13,369 nucleotides of DNA from Patescibacteria group bacterium UBA5738 (GCA_002419295.1 DIFW01000017.1:155869-169237), one strand, 5' to 3'. Positions 1-6,527 are shown, counted from the first letter of the stretch. Notes: generated by a model not told the origin, from the sequence alone. Translations and numbers: made by a program.

Positions 1-846
1 GAAAGCGATTTCAAGCGGGGCTGGAATGATTTTTGCTTGTGGAAATCTTCAAAAGAAGGGGAGCCATCGTGGGAAACCGCATTGGGCAAGGGCCGTCCCG
101 GATGGCATATCGAAGATACCGCGATCACGGAAATTGAATTCGGGCCGCAATATGATATTCACGGCGGCGCGATTGATCTGATTTTTCCGCACCATGAAGC
201 CGAGATCACGCAAATAGAGTCAATCACCGGAAAAGTCCCTTTTGTGCGCTATTGGATGCACACCGGATTTTTGAACATCAACGCGCAGAAAATGTCCAAG
301 TCGCTGGGGAATTTTAAAACCATCCGCGATATTTTAAAACAATATGATTACCGAGTGTTGCGCTATTTTTTCATCTCCAACCACTATCGCGCGGGGATTG
401 ATTTCAACGACAATGCGTTGGAACAGGCGAAAAATTCTCTGGCGCGTATTGATGAATTTATTTTCAACAAAGTGGACGCCGGATATGATGATGCCGCCGA
501 TGAAGCGGCGGTTGGCGAAGCGAAAGAAAAATTTTGCGCCTCGCTGGACAATGATTTAAACGCGCCGCAAGCGTTTGCCGCGTTGTTTGATTTCATCCGC
601 GTTCAAAACGGCAAAGAAAAATCCGGCAAAAGAACATTTGAATTCTTGCGCCAAATTAACACCTTTTTGGGGTTTATGAAATTTGATATTGTTAAAAGCG
701 ACGCCTTTATTGAATCGTTGATCGCCGACCGCAATGCCGCCAGAGCCGCGAAAGATTTTGCCAAATCCGACGAAATTCGCGACCGCCTGCTTTCCATGGG
801 CGTGAAAATCTACGACACAAAGGAGGGGACAAAGTTCCGGATGTAG
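1..846 (+). CDS. cysS: Cysteinyl-tRNA synthetase, C-terminal part (5' end outside window)
   Basis: Class I aminoacyl-tRNA synthetase that charges tRNA-Cys in the cytoplasm. The frame is open from base 1, so the real start lies upstream; the TTG at 37 is internal. Visible landmarks are the GRPGWHIE segment, DIHGGAIDLIFPHHEAE (active site and Zn ligands His/Glu) and the KMSKS signature (QKMSKSLGNF). An alpha-helical DALR-like domain and a C-terminal RNADFAKSDEIR-type helix follow, as is usual for CysRS. The family normally has Cys after GWHIE (a zinc ligand in the E. coli enzyme, HIECSAM); here it is Asp (HIEDTAI). The other visible ligands, His and Glu of FPHHExE, are kept. The gene ends at TAG 844-846 and the next region is degraded. 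Identification is very secure; only the effect of the Cys-to-Asp change is uncertain. Confidence 0.96.
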   Translation, partial: ESDFKRGWNDFCLWKSSKEGEPSWETALGKGRPGWHIEDTAITEIEFGPQYDIHGGAIDLIFPHHEAEITQIESITGKVPFVRYWMHTGFLNINAQKMSKSLGNFKTIRDILKQYDYRVLRYFFISNHYRAGIDFNDNALEQAKNSLARIDEFIFNKVDAGYDDAADEAAVGEAKEKFCASLDNDLNAPQAFAALFDFIRVQNGKEKSGKRTFEFLRQINTFLGFMKFDIVKSDAFIESLIADRNAARAAKDFAKSDEIRDRLLSMGVKIYDTKEGTKFRM

Positions 847-929
847 ATATTGATATTGAAAATTGCGAAAACTCCTTTTTTGCACAATCAATCTTGACAC
901 AAAATTTCGGTTTTGATAGGTTTAGATTA

Positions 930-947
930 ACTTACCGAGCGATAAGT
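930..947. promoter_or_regulatory. Palindromic operator, probably for the adjacent TetR-type regulator
   Basis: The arms ACTTACCG (930-937) and CGATAAGT (940-947) match as inverted repeats at 7 of 8 positions around a 2-bp centre. A TTGACA hexamer lies just upstream at 894-899; no good -10 box was found at 17 bp. Size, symmetry and position ahead of a TetR-type gene fit a TetR-family operator used for autoregulation. The regulator itself is broken (see the next entry), so this may be a fossil site. The operator role is inferred from symmetry and position only. Confidence 0.45.
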
Positions 948-968
948 AAATACAGAATACCCAAAATT

Positions 969-1375
969 ATGGAAACGATTGCGGAACAATCAGAAATATC
1001 GTCGGAGACACAAAGAATACATCATTAATACGGCTCGCCATCTTTTTCCAAATACAGCTACTTGGGCGTTTCGATAAGTGATATTGCCAAAAAACTTAAT
1101 ATCACCAAGGCGGCGCTTTATTATCATTTCGGCAAGGCCGAGATTTATGAAAAGTCCTTGACAATGTTTTCAATGATTCAAGTTTGTCCGTTTCTCAAGT
1201 GATGAGCAAGGATACGACCGACAAAAATCGCATAAACTAATCAAAAATTATTTAGATTTTGGTTTTAAAGAAAAAACCTTATTAAATCGCTGATGTTAAA
1301 GCTGTCGCCGGGGGAAGCAAAAATTACAAAACAAGCCGCTTGATTAAGAGAGCAAGCCGCCGATTTGATTTGATC
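969..1375 (+). pseudogene. TetR/AcrR-family transcriptional regulator, frameshifted remnant
   Basis: A typical TetR N-terminal helix-turn-helix can be read at about 1063-1140: GVSISDIAKKLNITKAALYYHF, with the recognition helix and the ALYYHF signature intact. The flanking pieces lie in other frames. INTARHLF precedes it about one base out of frame. Ligand-domain-like fragments follow, such as KLIKNYLDFGFKEKT and KSLMLKLSPGEAKITKQAA, separated by stops and shifts. At least three or four frame disruptions occur within about 400 bp, so no functional protein can be made. Such regulators usually repress a neighbouring efflux or lipid gene. The likely start is ATG 969, 22 bp after the operator palindrome. 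Confidence 0.8.
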
Positions 1376-1388
1376 GTTAATTAAAAAA

Positions 1389-1721
1389 ATGATGGTAAGT
1401 AAAAAATTTTTCGCTCACGCGCCGGGATTCTGCATCTTTTGCAAAAGAAATGTTCATCAAATGGCGGGCGGATTCGATGAAAAAATAAAATCAGGCGAAG
1501 ACATTGAATATGTCCATCGGTTGAGCAAAAATGCCAATTTCGGTTTGATCCGGGCTGTTCGTATTCCGGTATCGGTTCGAAGATTGGATGAGGATGGTCG
1601 TTTCAATATTTCCGTAAAATTATATTGCCGCCGGGACGCGTCTTGTTTTTCAGGGCCGGCATGTTCGGATATCTTTAATTATAAATTCGAATATTCGGCT
1701 AAGCAGTTGGACGACACGTGA
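1389..1721 (+). pseudogene. Family 2 glycosyltransferase, C-terminal remnant
   Basis: The 110-residue frame matches the C-terminal third of a GT-A fold (GT2) glycosyltransferase: APGFCIFCKRN then GGFDEKIKSGEDIEY, where the ED is the usual acidic motif before the last strand, then IPVSVRRLDEDGRF. The N-terminal nucleotide-sugar-binding half, with the DxD motif, is absent. After about 1610 the frame appears shifted: one frame gives VKLYCRR while the neighbouring frame gives a better continuation (KYIAAG), and homology-like text resumes as SDIFNYKFEYS. It directly follows the TetR remnant without a promoter. I treat it as a decayed fragment. An alternative is a short expressed ORF of unknown use, which I think unlikely. 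Confidence 0.65.
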
Positions 1722-1728
1722 TCTGAAA

Positions 1729-1758
1729 TTGGCAATACGCGAAATAACCAGATATAAA
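1729..1758 (+). promoter_or_regulatory. Sigma-70-type promoter for the radical SAM gene
   Basis: TTGGCA (1729-1734; 5 of 6 to TTGACA) and TATAAA (1753-1758; 5 of 6 to TATAAT) are separated by 18 bp. The predicted start, around 1765, is only a few bases before the ATG at 1769, so the transcript would be nearly leaderless. This agrees with the lack of a Shine-Dalgarno sequence. Confidence 0.5.
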
Positions 1759-1768
1759 ATTAAAAACT

Positions 1769-3100
1769 ATGCCGATTAAACATTCTCTCAAAAAAGAAAT
1801 CTCCAAAAAAACTTTTCAGACTTTATCAAAAGCTTCCGATGAAAATGTAATCAGGCTTGTCGGTTTATTCGAAAAGATCGCGCCCCAAAACAAAAAAAAG
1901 ATGGTGGTATCGATCAAAAAAGTTTTTGAAAAAAATGGCCCCAATTCAGTTTTCCTAAAAAGGATTCTTGCCGATGTCAGTAAAAATTGTCAGGAAAAAT
2001 TTTTGGAAAATTTTATTTTGGCCGAACTTTTGGAAAATCCAAAAGAGAGAGACAAACTAGTGGTTCAAGGGTCAGCTCCGCTTTTTAACCTTTTAATTTC
2101 TCCCTCAATGAGGTGCACTTTGAGATGCAAGGGATGCTATGCCGAAAATTACAAGAAAGAAGACGATTTGCCTTTTGACTTGCTGGACAGGGTTATCGGC
2201 GAAGCCAAAGAAATGGGCGTAACGTTTTTCACAATTCTTGGCGGCGAGCCGTTTATGAGGGAAGATCTTTTTGATATTTACAAAAAACATTCGGACGCAT
2301 ATTTCCAAGTTTTCAGCAATGGCACCTTGATAAATGAGGAAATCGCAAAGAAATTAATTGAAGTCGGCAATGTCATGGTGCAATTCAGCATTGAAGGATT
2401 TGAAAAAGATACCGATTTCAGGAGGGGGCAGGGAACGTATCAAAAAGTGCTTCGGGCGATGGATATTTTAAAAAGAAACAAAGTTCCTTTCGGTTATTCC
2501 GCTTGCGTTACCAGAAAAAACGCAGAAGTCGTCGTTTCCGACGAGTTTGTTGATTTAATGATCGAAAAAGGGGCTTTGGTCGGCTGGTACTTTTTGTACA
2601 TGCCGGTTTGCGGCGATAAAAACACGAACTTGATGCCGACACCAGAACAAAGAAATAATCAAAGGCTTCGCCGGGACTATATCAGAAAGAATAAGCCTTT
2701 GTTTATTGTTGATTTTTGGAATGACGCTCCTTTTGTCGGTGGGTGCATCGCTGCCAAATATTACAGCCACATTAATAATTTTGGCGATGTTGAACCTTGC
2801 ATTTTTACTCATTTTGCCCAAGCGAACATCAAGAATGTTTCATTGAGGGAAGCAATGGATTGTCCGTTTTTCAAAGAGATTAGAAAACGCCAGCCTTACA
2901 GTCCGAATCTTTTGACCCCCTGCATGTTGATCGACAATCCCAAGGTGAGCCGCGAGCTTTACCAGACTTGCAAAATTTATCCAACACATCCCGGCGCTCC
3001 AACTTTGGTTAACGAACTCAAGGACGATTTGGACAAATATTCTTCCGAAGTCCACCGGATTTTTGATAAAGTCTGGGAAGAAGAATATAAAAAATCGTAA
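1769..3100 (+). CDS. Radical SAM protein with C-terminal cysteine-rich (SPASM-like) region
   Basis: A 443-residue protein that should bind a [4Fe-4S] cluster and cleave S-adenosylmethionine. Residues 1-100 are helical and lysine-rich. The radical SAM motif C116xxxC120xxC123 (MRCTLRCKGCY) is canonical, GGEP at 158-161 is the SAM-binding turn, and FSNGTLI (182-188) follows. The C-terminal half has further Cys at 326 (GGC), 344 (VEPC), 365, 385 (TPC) and 401, suggesting one or two auxiliary clusters. The substrate cannot be read from the sequence. It is the only intact gene in a degraded zone and is followed 38 bp later by a fabK remnant, so a link to lipid chemistry (for example a radical lipid-modifying enzyme) is possible but speculative. 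Peptide maturation is an alternative, though no precursor peptide gene was seen. The ATG at 1769 fits the promoter. Confidence 0.85.
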   Translation: MPIKHSLKKEISKKTFQTLSKASDENVIRLVGLFEKIAPQNKKKMVVSIKKVFEKNGPNSVFLKRILADVSKNCQEKFLENFILAELLENPKERDKLVVQGSAPLFNLLISPSMRCTLRCKGCYAENYKKEDDLPFDLLDRVIGEAKEMGVTFFTILGGEPFMREDLFDIYKKHSDAYFQVFSNGTLINEEIAKKLIEVGNVMVQFSIEGFEKDTDFRRGQGTYQKVLRAMDILKRNKVPFGYSACVTRKNAEVVVSDEFVDLMIEKGALVGWYFLYMPVCGDKNTNLMPTPEQRNNQRLRRDYIRKNKPLFIVDFWNDAPFVGGCIAAKYYSHINNFGDVEPCIFTHFAQANIKNVSLREAMDCPFFKEIRKRQPYSPNLLTPCMLIDNPKVSRELYQTCKIYPTHPGAPTLVNELKDDLDKYSSEVHRIFDKVWEEEYKKS

Positions 3101-3138
3101 AATTTATTTTAGCGGATTTGATTAATATCTGCCTGTAT

Positions 3139-3333
3139 ATGTTCAAGAATAACAGATTGACAAAACTTTTAGGTATAAAATATCCCATCCGGAATGGCCG
3201 GAGCATCAGAATCAATCTTGGTTTCCGCGGTTTCCAATGCCGGGGAATTGGAAGTGATCGGATCGGGTTTTGCTCAAGCATCTTGGCTTGAGTGCGAAAT
3301 CAAAAAAACCAAATTGCTGCCCGACTATCGACT
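3139..3333 (+). pseudogene. fabK remnant (N-terminal stub of an enoyl-ACP reductase II)
   Basis: About 65 codons closely parallel the intact fabK at 10853. MFKNNRLTKLLGIKYPI corresponds to MFSHNKLTKLLNIKYPI, then GMAGASES..VSAVSNAG and VIGSGFA to GMAGVSES..AAAVSNAG and VIGSGFA. A small deletion near 3184 removes the IQG of the flavin-binding IQGGMAG loop and shifts the frame. The GGM of the next motif is also altered (SNAGELEVIGSG). Similarity stops near 3333, where recombinase sequence begins. About 80% of the gene is missing, so it is non-functional. It is either a duplicated copy of the intact gene or the remains of an older lipid locus next to the radical SAM gene. Confidence 0.82.
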
Positions 3334-3828
3334 TGAGAGCAAACACAATGCGCGGCCAGCGCGAAAAAGCGCGGCGCGGCGATTGCCCAAACATCGCTCC
3401 TCTCGGCTATTTAAACGATGCGCGGATAAAAAAGTTGCCGTTGACCGGAAAAGGTGAGGCAAGCGTTCAAGCCGTATTCGCAAGGCGACCAACGGCTTGA
3501 AGGCATTGCCGCCTTTTTCGTTGAAAACGGCATAATGGCTAAATGTAAAAAATCACTCCACCTTTCAAGGGTGTCGTTTATTTTTTCCAATCCGTTCTAT
3601 CGCGGATTATTTCGTTATTCCGGCAAGCTTCACGAAGGCAAGCGCGAGCGAATCATCCCAAAGAAACTTTTTGACAAGGTACGGGAAGTTTTGGAGCAAA
3701 GAACACACAAATACCGCCCGCCGGAAAACAATCCGCGGGCATTTTGCGGTTTGATCCGCGGCGGCGGTGCCGCAAAAAAAGCTCATTCTTGCTTTGGGGT
3801 TATATTACAAGAAAGTGCGGAATTGTAA
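3334..3828 (+). pseudogene. Large serine recombinase, C-terminal half, frameshifted
   Basis: The pieces read like the Recombinase domain of large serine recombinases or resolvases: MRGQREKARRG, CPNIAPLGYLND, then in another frame VRQAFKPYSQGD..LEGIAAFFVENGI, LSRVSFIFSNPFYRGLFRYSG, and KKLFDKVREVLEQR..FCGLI. The order matches the family. At least two frameshifts lie between about 3420 and 3460, and the cysteine pairs expected in the zinc ribbon after FCGLI are lost. The catalytic N-terminal domain with its serine is absent. It joins directly to the fabK stub at about 3333. It marks a past integration or transposition event, but I see no attachment-site duplication or terminal repeats. Confidence 0.8.
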
Positions 3829-3843
3829 AGAGACAGTTGCAAA

Positions 3844-3870
3844 ATAATAAAAACCCCGCGCGCGGGGGGC
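3844..3870 (-). terminator. Rho-independent terminator for the GIY-YIG gene
   Basis: The self-complementary block at 3854-3867 (CCCCGCGCGCGGGG) is followed on the minus strand by TTTTTATTATTTT. This is a GC-rich hairpin plus U-tract about 55 bp after the stop of the minus-strand gene at 3925. On the plus strand no T run follows, so it acts in one direction only. Confidence 0.55.
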
Positions 3871-3924
3871 GCGGAAGTAGCTAATGGCTGAAGAGGTTTT
3901 GATTTGGCGATTAATTATCAGCAA

Positions 3925-4164
3925 TTAAACTAATCTTTTTCGCGCAAAAGCGAAGCCGGAGCCTTGCTTAAGATATTTTTCAAATTCTATCGCTCGTTCT
4001 TTGTTTTTGAAGGCGCAATACCAGGCGATTACATAAGGTCGTTTTGTTGTGGTGAATTTTTTTCCACCGTTGTTGTGTTCCTTTAATCTTCTCTGTAAAT
4101 CTCCAGTTGAGCCGACATAATAACTGTTGTCTCTTTTGCTTTGCAAAATGTAGACATAGTGCAT
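3925..4164 (-). CDS. Small GIY-YIG nuclease-domain protein (UPF0213/UvrC-like)
   Basis: A 79-residue single-domain protein. It opens with HYVYILQSK, the GIY-YIG equivalent, followed by SYYVGSTGDLQRRLKEHN, which carries the second half-motif, the conserved Arg and the His-Asn. KTKRPYV-type and EFEKYLKQGSGFAFARKRLV segments complete the fold, with the catalytic-type Glu in the FEKYLK helix. The length matches the free-standing bacterial GIY-YIG family, whose biological role is poorly known; some members act on DNA ends or junctions. The gene is intact, convergent to the recombinase remnant and ends before a hairpin terminator. These short genes often accompany mobile or intron-derived sequence. 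Start ATG at 4162-4164; no clear Shine-Dalgarno. Confidence 0.88.
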   Translation of the reverse strand: MHYVYILQSKRDNSYYVGSTGDLQRRLKEHNNGGKKFTTTKRPYVIAWYCAFKNKERAIEFEKYLKQGSGFAFARKRLV

Positions 4165-4211
4165 AGCTAATTATTAATTCTTGCCCTACTACGCCAAAAG
4201 GCTTCGAAGAG

Positions 4212-4306
4212 CACTGCTTCGCGCGATAAATCAATTTCTTATGTGCCTTTAATATATAATTTTCCCTTTGAAAGTGCCTGCACTGCGTAACCTTGGCGAA
4301 GCAGTG
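4212..4306. repeat. 11-bp inverted repeat next to the tRNA 3' end
   Basis: CACTGCTTCGC at 4212-4222 and GCGAAGCAGTG at 4296-4306 are perfect inverted copies 73 bp apart; the second overlaps the last two bases of tRNA-Arg. A shorter local hairpin (CACTGC 4281-4286 with GCAGTG 4301-4306) uses the same right arm. It could be a scar from insertion beside the tRNA gene or a tRNA 3' processing or termination structure. No U-tract supports termination. Otherwise 4165-4304 holds no gene I can support. Confidence 0.4.
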
Positions 4307-4377
4307 TCCCCGACAGGAATCGAACCTGTAGTCTCAAGGTCCGCAACCTTGTATTTTATCCATTAAACTACGGGGAC
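4305..4377 (-). tRNA. tRNA-Arg, anticodon GCG
   Basis: The reverse complement folds into a complete 73-nt cloverleaf. The acceptor stem GTCCCCG/CGGGGAC is perfect; the D stem is GTTT/AAAT with loop AATGGATA. The anticodon stem CAAGG/CCTTG holds loop TTGCGGA, giving anticodon GCG. The variable loop is AGACT, and the T arm is ACAGG-TTCGATT-CCTGT. Discriminator base A73 and A20 in the D loop are arginine identity elements. The 3' CCA is not encoded (CTG follows). It would read CGC, and CGU by wobble. Most bacteria instead carry tRNA-Arg(ACG), modified to inosine. Confidence 0.93.
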
Positions 4378-4470
4378 GGATAAAAAATGTCAAAATCCAA
4401 ATTTCCAATGTCAAAAAATCCAGAACGCGGAAAGACAAATGCGAGTAAACGATAGCATAAAATCGGGGAT

Positions 4471-4499
4471 TTGCCAATTTTGCTGATTTTGGATAGGAT
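4471..4499 (+). promoter_or_regulatory. Sigma-70-type promoter for the MNT-HEPN operon
   Basis: TTGCCA (4471-4476; 5 of 6) and TAGGAT (4494-4499; 4 of 6) have an exact 17-bp spacer. The predicted start near 4506 leaves a leader of about 16 nt with no Shine-Dalgarno. An alternative -10 is TAAGAT at 4504-4509. It may also drive the thiolase gene, since the gaps downstream are only 7-9 bp. Confidence 0.45.
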
Positions 4500-4521
4500 G
4501 GGATAAGATAACGCGAAAAAA

Positions 4522-4803
4522 ATGATTGATGCCAAAACCAAAAAAATAATTGTGGGAATTCTTAAAAAGCACGGAGTGACACGCGCCGCGGTTTTTGGAT
4601 CGTTCGCGCGGGGAGAGGAAAAGAAGCGGAGCGATATTGATATTTTGGTCAAAACACCTTCCAATATGAGTCTTTTGGGGTTTATCGGAATGGAAAACGA
4701 ATTGAAAGATGCTTTAAAAAGGAAAATTGATCTGGTGGAATATGGATATGTGCATCCTTTACTGAAAAAACAAATTATGTCTGATCAAGTTCCTATTTTA
4801 TAA
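4522..4803 (+). CDS. MNT-domain nucleotidyltransferase antitoxin (MntA-like)
   Basis: A 93-residue minimal nucleotidyltransferase. The active-site pattern G26-S27-x10-D38-x-D40 (GSFARGEEKKRSDIDI) is exact, and a third Asp, D70, sits in RKIDLVEY as required for two-metal catalysis. In characterised HEPN-MNT pairs the MNT protein neutralises the HEPN toxin by adding AMP to a tyrosine in its active-site motif. Here it lies 9 bp upstream of a HEPN gene. This antitoxin-first order is found in some systems and the reverse in others. All catalytic residues are present, so it should be active. The family is confident; the toxin-antitoxin role rests on context. Confidence 0.88.
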   Translation: MIDAKTKKIIVGILKKHGVTRAAVFGSFARGEEKKRSDIDILVKTPSNMSLLGFIGMENELKDALKRKIDLVEYGYVHPLLKKQIMSDQVPIL

Positions 4804-4812
4804 TTTTAAAAA

Positions 4813-5175
4813 ATGGAAAGAACGCAAAAAATTTACATTTATGATATCGCCGAGTGCATTGAATATGTTGAGAATTATATGGAGGGGGTTCTTGAAGATG
4901 ATTTTTTGAAAGATCATCAAAAACAAGACGCGGTGTTTCGAAGATTGGAAATTATCGGTGAAGCGGCAAAATATATTTCAACGGATTTCCGGAAAAAATA
5001 TCCCGAAGTTGCTTGGAGAGATATTTGCGGATTGCGCGATAAAATAGTTCATGAATATTTTGGAATTGACCCAAGAAAAATTTGGCACATAGTGAAAGAT
5101 GATTTGCCGGTTTTGAAAAAGAAAATCGCCGGGATTTTGAAGACAACGGACAATAGCCAGAAAAAATTACTTTAA
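4813..5175 (+). CDS. HEPN-domain RNase toxin (HepT-like, DUF86)
   Basis: A 120-residue all-helical HEPN protein of the DUF86/HepT type. The RNase motif R-x4-H-x-Y is intact: R75-DKIV-H80-E-Y82 in LRDKIVHEYFG. EIIGEAAKYIS (46-56) is the usual preceding helix. The tyrosine of the motif is the residue AMPylated by the MNT partner in studied systems. HEPN toxins of this group dimerise and cut RNA, including tRNA. It follows the MNT gene by 9 bp and is followed by the thiolase gene after 7 bp, so all three may share one transcript. No frameshift or loss of key residues is seen. Confidence 0.88.
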   Translation: MERTQKIYIYDIAECIEYVENYMEGVLEDDFLKDHQKQDAVFRRLEIIGEAAKYISTDFRKKYPEVAWRDICGLRDKIVHEYFGIDPRKIWHIVKDDLPVLKKKIAGILKTTDNSQKKLL

Positions 5176-5182
5176 AGAAAAT

Positions 5183-6325
5183 ATGAATCCAAAAATTTAT
5201 CTTAAAGGGGTCGGGATGACCAAGTTTGATTACAGCCAGAAGCACTGGTGGCAATTGGCGTTTGAAGCGGCGATGGACGCGTTAAAAGATTCAAAAATAA
5301 CAATGGCCGATATCGGCGCGATTGTGTTTTCGGGAATGTCGTCGGCGGCCGGCGGGGAGCATCAAACGCATAAGGTTTCGTTGTTGTCGGGGCTTTTTAA
5401 AACCAATGTTCCCATTATTGAGACTCCGTCGGTTTGCGGCGGCGGCGGCGCGGCGTTTTGGACGGCTCTGCGCTTGTTGCGCGACGAGGAAATCAAAAAT
5501 GTTTTGGTTTTGTCGGGTGAAAAATTAGTGGACAACCGCGCCGATGTGACCACTGACTGGATATTGTCCGCCGCCGAGCGGGTGATTGAACAAACCGAAG
5601 GGTTGCTGTTTCCGGCGCAAAACGCGCTGGTCTATCAGCAATACTGCCAAAAATACGGAGGTTCGCATGAAGACTTGGAATTGATCGCGTTCAAGAATCA
5701 TCAAAACGCGGAGAAAAATCCCAAGGCGTATTATTACCAGCGGCCGGTAACCATGGAAAAGATCAAGGATTCCCCGGTTGTGGCCGAACCGTTGCGGCTG
5801 ATGGATTGTTCGCTGTCGGTGAACGGCGGCGCGGCGGCGATCGTTTCCAAGGACAAAACCGATATTGAAATTATCGGTTCGGGATTCGCGACAGACTATC
5901 TTTTGACTTTCGAAAGAAAAGATATGACGCATTTTGCCGCCACGCAAATTGCCGCCAAAAAAGCGTTTGCGATGGCGGATTTGTCGCCCGACGACATTGA
6001 TGTCGCCGAAATTCACGATGCGTTCACTTCGGTGGAGCTTTTGTCCTATGAAGATTTGGGATTTGCCGCGCCGGGCAAAGGGGGAGAACTGATTCGTTCA
6101 GGCAAAATCAATTTGGATGGCAAGATGCCGATCAATCCGTCGGGCGGGTTGAAAGCCAAGGGCCATCCGATTTCGGCAACCGGATTGGCGCAGATCTACG
6201 AGATTGCCAATCAATTGCGCGGTAATTGCGGCGAACGCCAAGTGAAAAAGGCCGATATCGGCATGGCGCACAACATCGGCGGCGCGGGCGGCAGCGTCAC
6301 GGTTCATATTTTCAAAAAATTATAA
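5183..6325 (+). CDS. SCP2-type thiolase / acetoacetyl-CoA-type condensing enzyme
   Basis: A 380-residue thiolase-fold protein of the lipid-transfer-protein (SCP2) branch, the type that pairs with DUF35 proteins in archaea. The nucleophile is probably Cys85 in ETPSVCGGGGAA. Other active-site motifs are EIHDAF (His278), NPSGGLKAKGHP (Asn318 and His328) and the C-terminal AHNIGGAGG (His363-Asn364), which replaces the CxG motif of classical thiolases. The family makes or breaks carbon-carbon bonds on acyl-CoA. With ketoreductase, dehydratase and enoyl reductase genes downstream, I infer it condenses acyl-CoA with acetyl-CoA as the chain-extension step. Odd point: the usual CASGG after the nucleophile is CGGGG. 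Start ATG 5183, 7 bp after hepT; the upstream AAAGAAAA is at best a weak ribosome site. Confidence 0.88.
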   Translation: MNPKIYLKGVGMTKFDYSQKHWWQLAFEAAMDALKDSKITMADIGAIVFSGMSSAAGGEHQTHKVSLLSGLFKTNVPIIETPSVCGGGGAAFWTALRLLRDEEIKNVLVLSGEKLVDNRADVTTDWILSAAERVIEQTEGLLFPAQNALVYQQYCQKYGGSHEDLELIAFKNHQNAEKNPKAYYYQRPVTMEKIKDSPVVAEPLRLMDCSLSVNGGAAAIVSKDKTDIEIIGSGFATDYLLTFERKDMTHFAATQIAAKKAFAMADLSPDDIDVAEIHDAFTSVELLSYEDLGFAAPGKGGELIRSGKINLDGKMPINPSGGLKAKGHPISATGLAQIYEIANQLRGNCGERQVKKADIGMAHNIGGAGGSVTVHIFKKL

Positions 6326-6335
6326 TTTAAAAAAA

Positions 6336-6527
6336 ATGTTAAAAAACATTAAAGCGGTGGCGTTATTTTGTTTAACATTGTTTTTAGCGGTGGCATTATC
6401 AATCGCGATACTGGCGATTTGGGATGTGATAGAAAATTCCGCAGCAAAAGACTTGCTCATCAAGACTGCTTATACTTTCGGCGCGGTTTTTGCGGTATCG
6501 GCGATTGTGGCTATCATTAAAAAATGA
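6336..6527 (+). CDS. Small membrane protein, two predicted transmembrane helices
   Basis: A 63-residue ORF of unknown function. Hydrophobic stretches lie at about residues 7-29 (VALFCLTLFLAVALSIAILA) and 44-61 (TAYTFGAVFAVSAIVAII), joined by a short acidic and basic linker (DVIENSAAKDLLIK). The C-terminus ends in Lys-Lys. No cysteine pair, signal cleavage site or known domain is seen. It begins 10 bp after the thiolase stop and is probably cotranscribed with it. It could be a membrane anchor or a passenger; I do not recognise it. Confidence 0.6.
   Translation: MLKNIKAVALFCLTLFLAVALSIAILAIWDVIENSAAKDLLIKTAYTFGAVFAVSAIVAIIKK

Noticed and set aside
37..846. CysRS starting at the TTG at position 37
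   Set aside because: The frame is open to base 1 and reads CysRS-like sequence there; the gene is cut by the window edge.
3194..3457. Separate 87-residue ORF
   Set aside because: It is the frame left after the fabK deletion, running into recombinase sequence; a chimera of two pseudogenes.
4212..4306. Phage or integrative-element attachment site at tRNA-Arg
   Set aside because: The repeat is inverted rather than direct, and no integrase or second tRNA 3' end copy is seen; kept only as an inverted repeat.
4385..4420. Pair of TGTCAAAA direct repeats (TTGACA on the minus strand) as tRNA promoter
   Set aside because: Neither hexamer has a convincing -10 box at proper distance; too weak to list.
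5525..6016. Minus-strand ORF of 163 codons opposite the thiolase
   Set aside because: Antisense shadow of a conserved enzyme.
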